From Candidatus Njordarchaeota archaeon (GTDB taxonomy: Archaea > Asgardarchaeota > Njordarchaeia > Njordarchaeales > Njordarchaeaceae), in NCBI GenBank assembly GCA_029856625.1, contig JAHKLG010000008.1, positions 1 to 22,397 on the forward strand: a stretch of 22,397 bases of DNA, read 5' to 3'. Positions 22,397-22,397 of the stretch are shown here, piece after piece (the stretch's first letter is position 1; every line of letters begins with the position of its first letter). A program made the translations under genes and the position numbers. The notes under the pieces are model-generated. The model was not told the DNA's origin, made no database searches, and saw only the letters and a list, made by a program, of their open reading frames with translations.

Positions 22397-22397
22397 A

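Noticed and set aside
1..22397. CRISPR arrays, insertion sequences, integrase or attachment sites
   Set aside because: No regularly spaced repeats, transposase-like frames or terminal inverted repeats were seen. The tRNA-Gly at the right edge is intact with no partial duplicate inside the window.

Overview
This window comes from an archaeal chromosome, most likely a thermophile or hyperthermophile of the Thermoproteota/TACK side; a finer placement cannot be made from the sequence alone. The evidence is as follows. There are archaeal translation and ribosome-biogenesis genes (eIF6, Nob1), a geranylgeranyl reductase for ether lipids, a tungsten-type aldehyde ferredoxin oxidoreductase, and archaeal Shine-Dalgarno sites of the GGTGA/GGAGG type with frequent GTG and TTG starts. 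TATA-box promoters are present. The protein genes are AT-rich while the single tRNA is very GC-rich, and there are two previously unmarked, well-formed box C/D guide RNAs. The 22 kb is densely coding, with no gene-free stretch over 300 bases.

Layout. Bases 1-5644: the start of a geranylgeranyl reductase (minus, running off the left edge), a coiled-coil protein of unknown function, a Uri/DUF123 GIY-YIG-like protein, a UPF0282 metallo-beta-lactamase-fold hydrolase, and a two-gene unit of a polyferredoxin plus aldehyde ferredoxin oxidoreductase. Bases 5759-7354 (minus): pyrF-pyrE-MoaD/ThiS-like, tightly packed. The MoaD-like gene lies tail to tail with the oxidoreductase whose pterin cofactor it could help make. 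Bases 7479-10162 (plus): three overlapping genes, namely an unrecognised 370-residue protein, an AmrS-like radical SAM protein, and a protein whose C-terminal half reads like an E2 (UBC) fold. This is the best candidate for an undescribed system.

Bases 10343-13861 (plus): two tandem paralogous AbrB/MazE-PhoU regulators, each with its own promoter (the first with a palindrome just after its TATA box), followed by a possible longin/roadblock-like protein and a small membrane protein. Bases 13891-19216 are rich in RNA and ribosome functions: a box C/D RNA, a THUMP/Tan1-like protein, a DUF72 protein, KptA (RNA 2'-phosphotransferase), ribose-5-phosphate isomerase, eIF6, a second box C/D RNA, an archaeal COG2521 methyltransferase, and Nob1 behind a 2[4Fe-4S] ferredoxin. 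Bases 19266-22397: an unknown protein, an MgtC/SapB-DUF4010 membrane protein, an inositol monophosphatase/FBPase-family enzyme and tRNA-Gly(GCC) on the minus strand.

How they work together. The clear functional links are pyrimidine synthesis (pyrE, pyrF), supplied by ribose-5-phosphate through rpiA; the ferredoxin-AOR redox pair with a nearby cofactor-type sulfur carrier; and RNA processing/modification with ribosome assembly between about 13.9 and 19 kb. Whether the radical SAM and E2-like pair forms a protein-modification pathway is inference.
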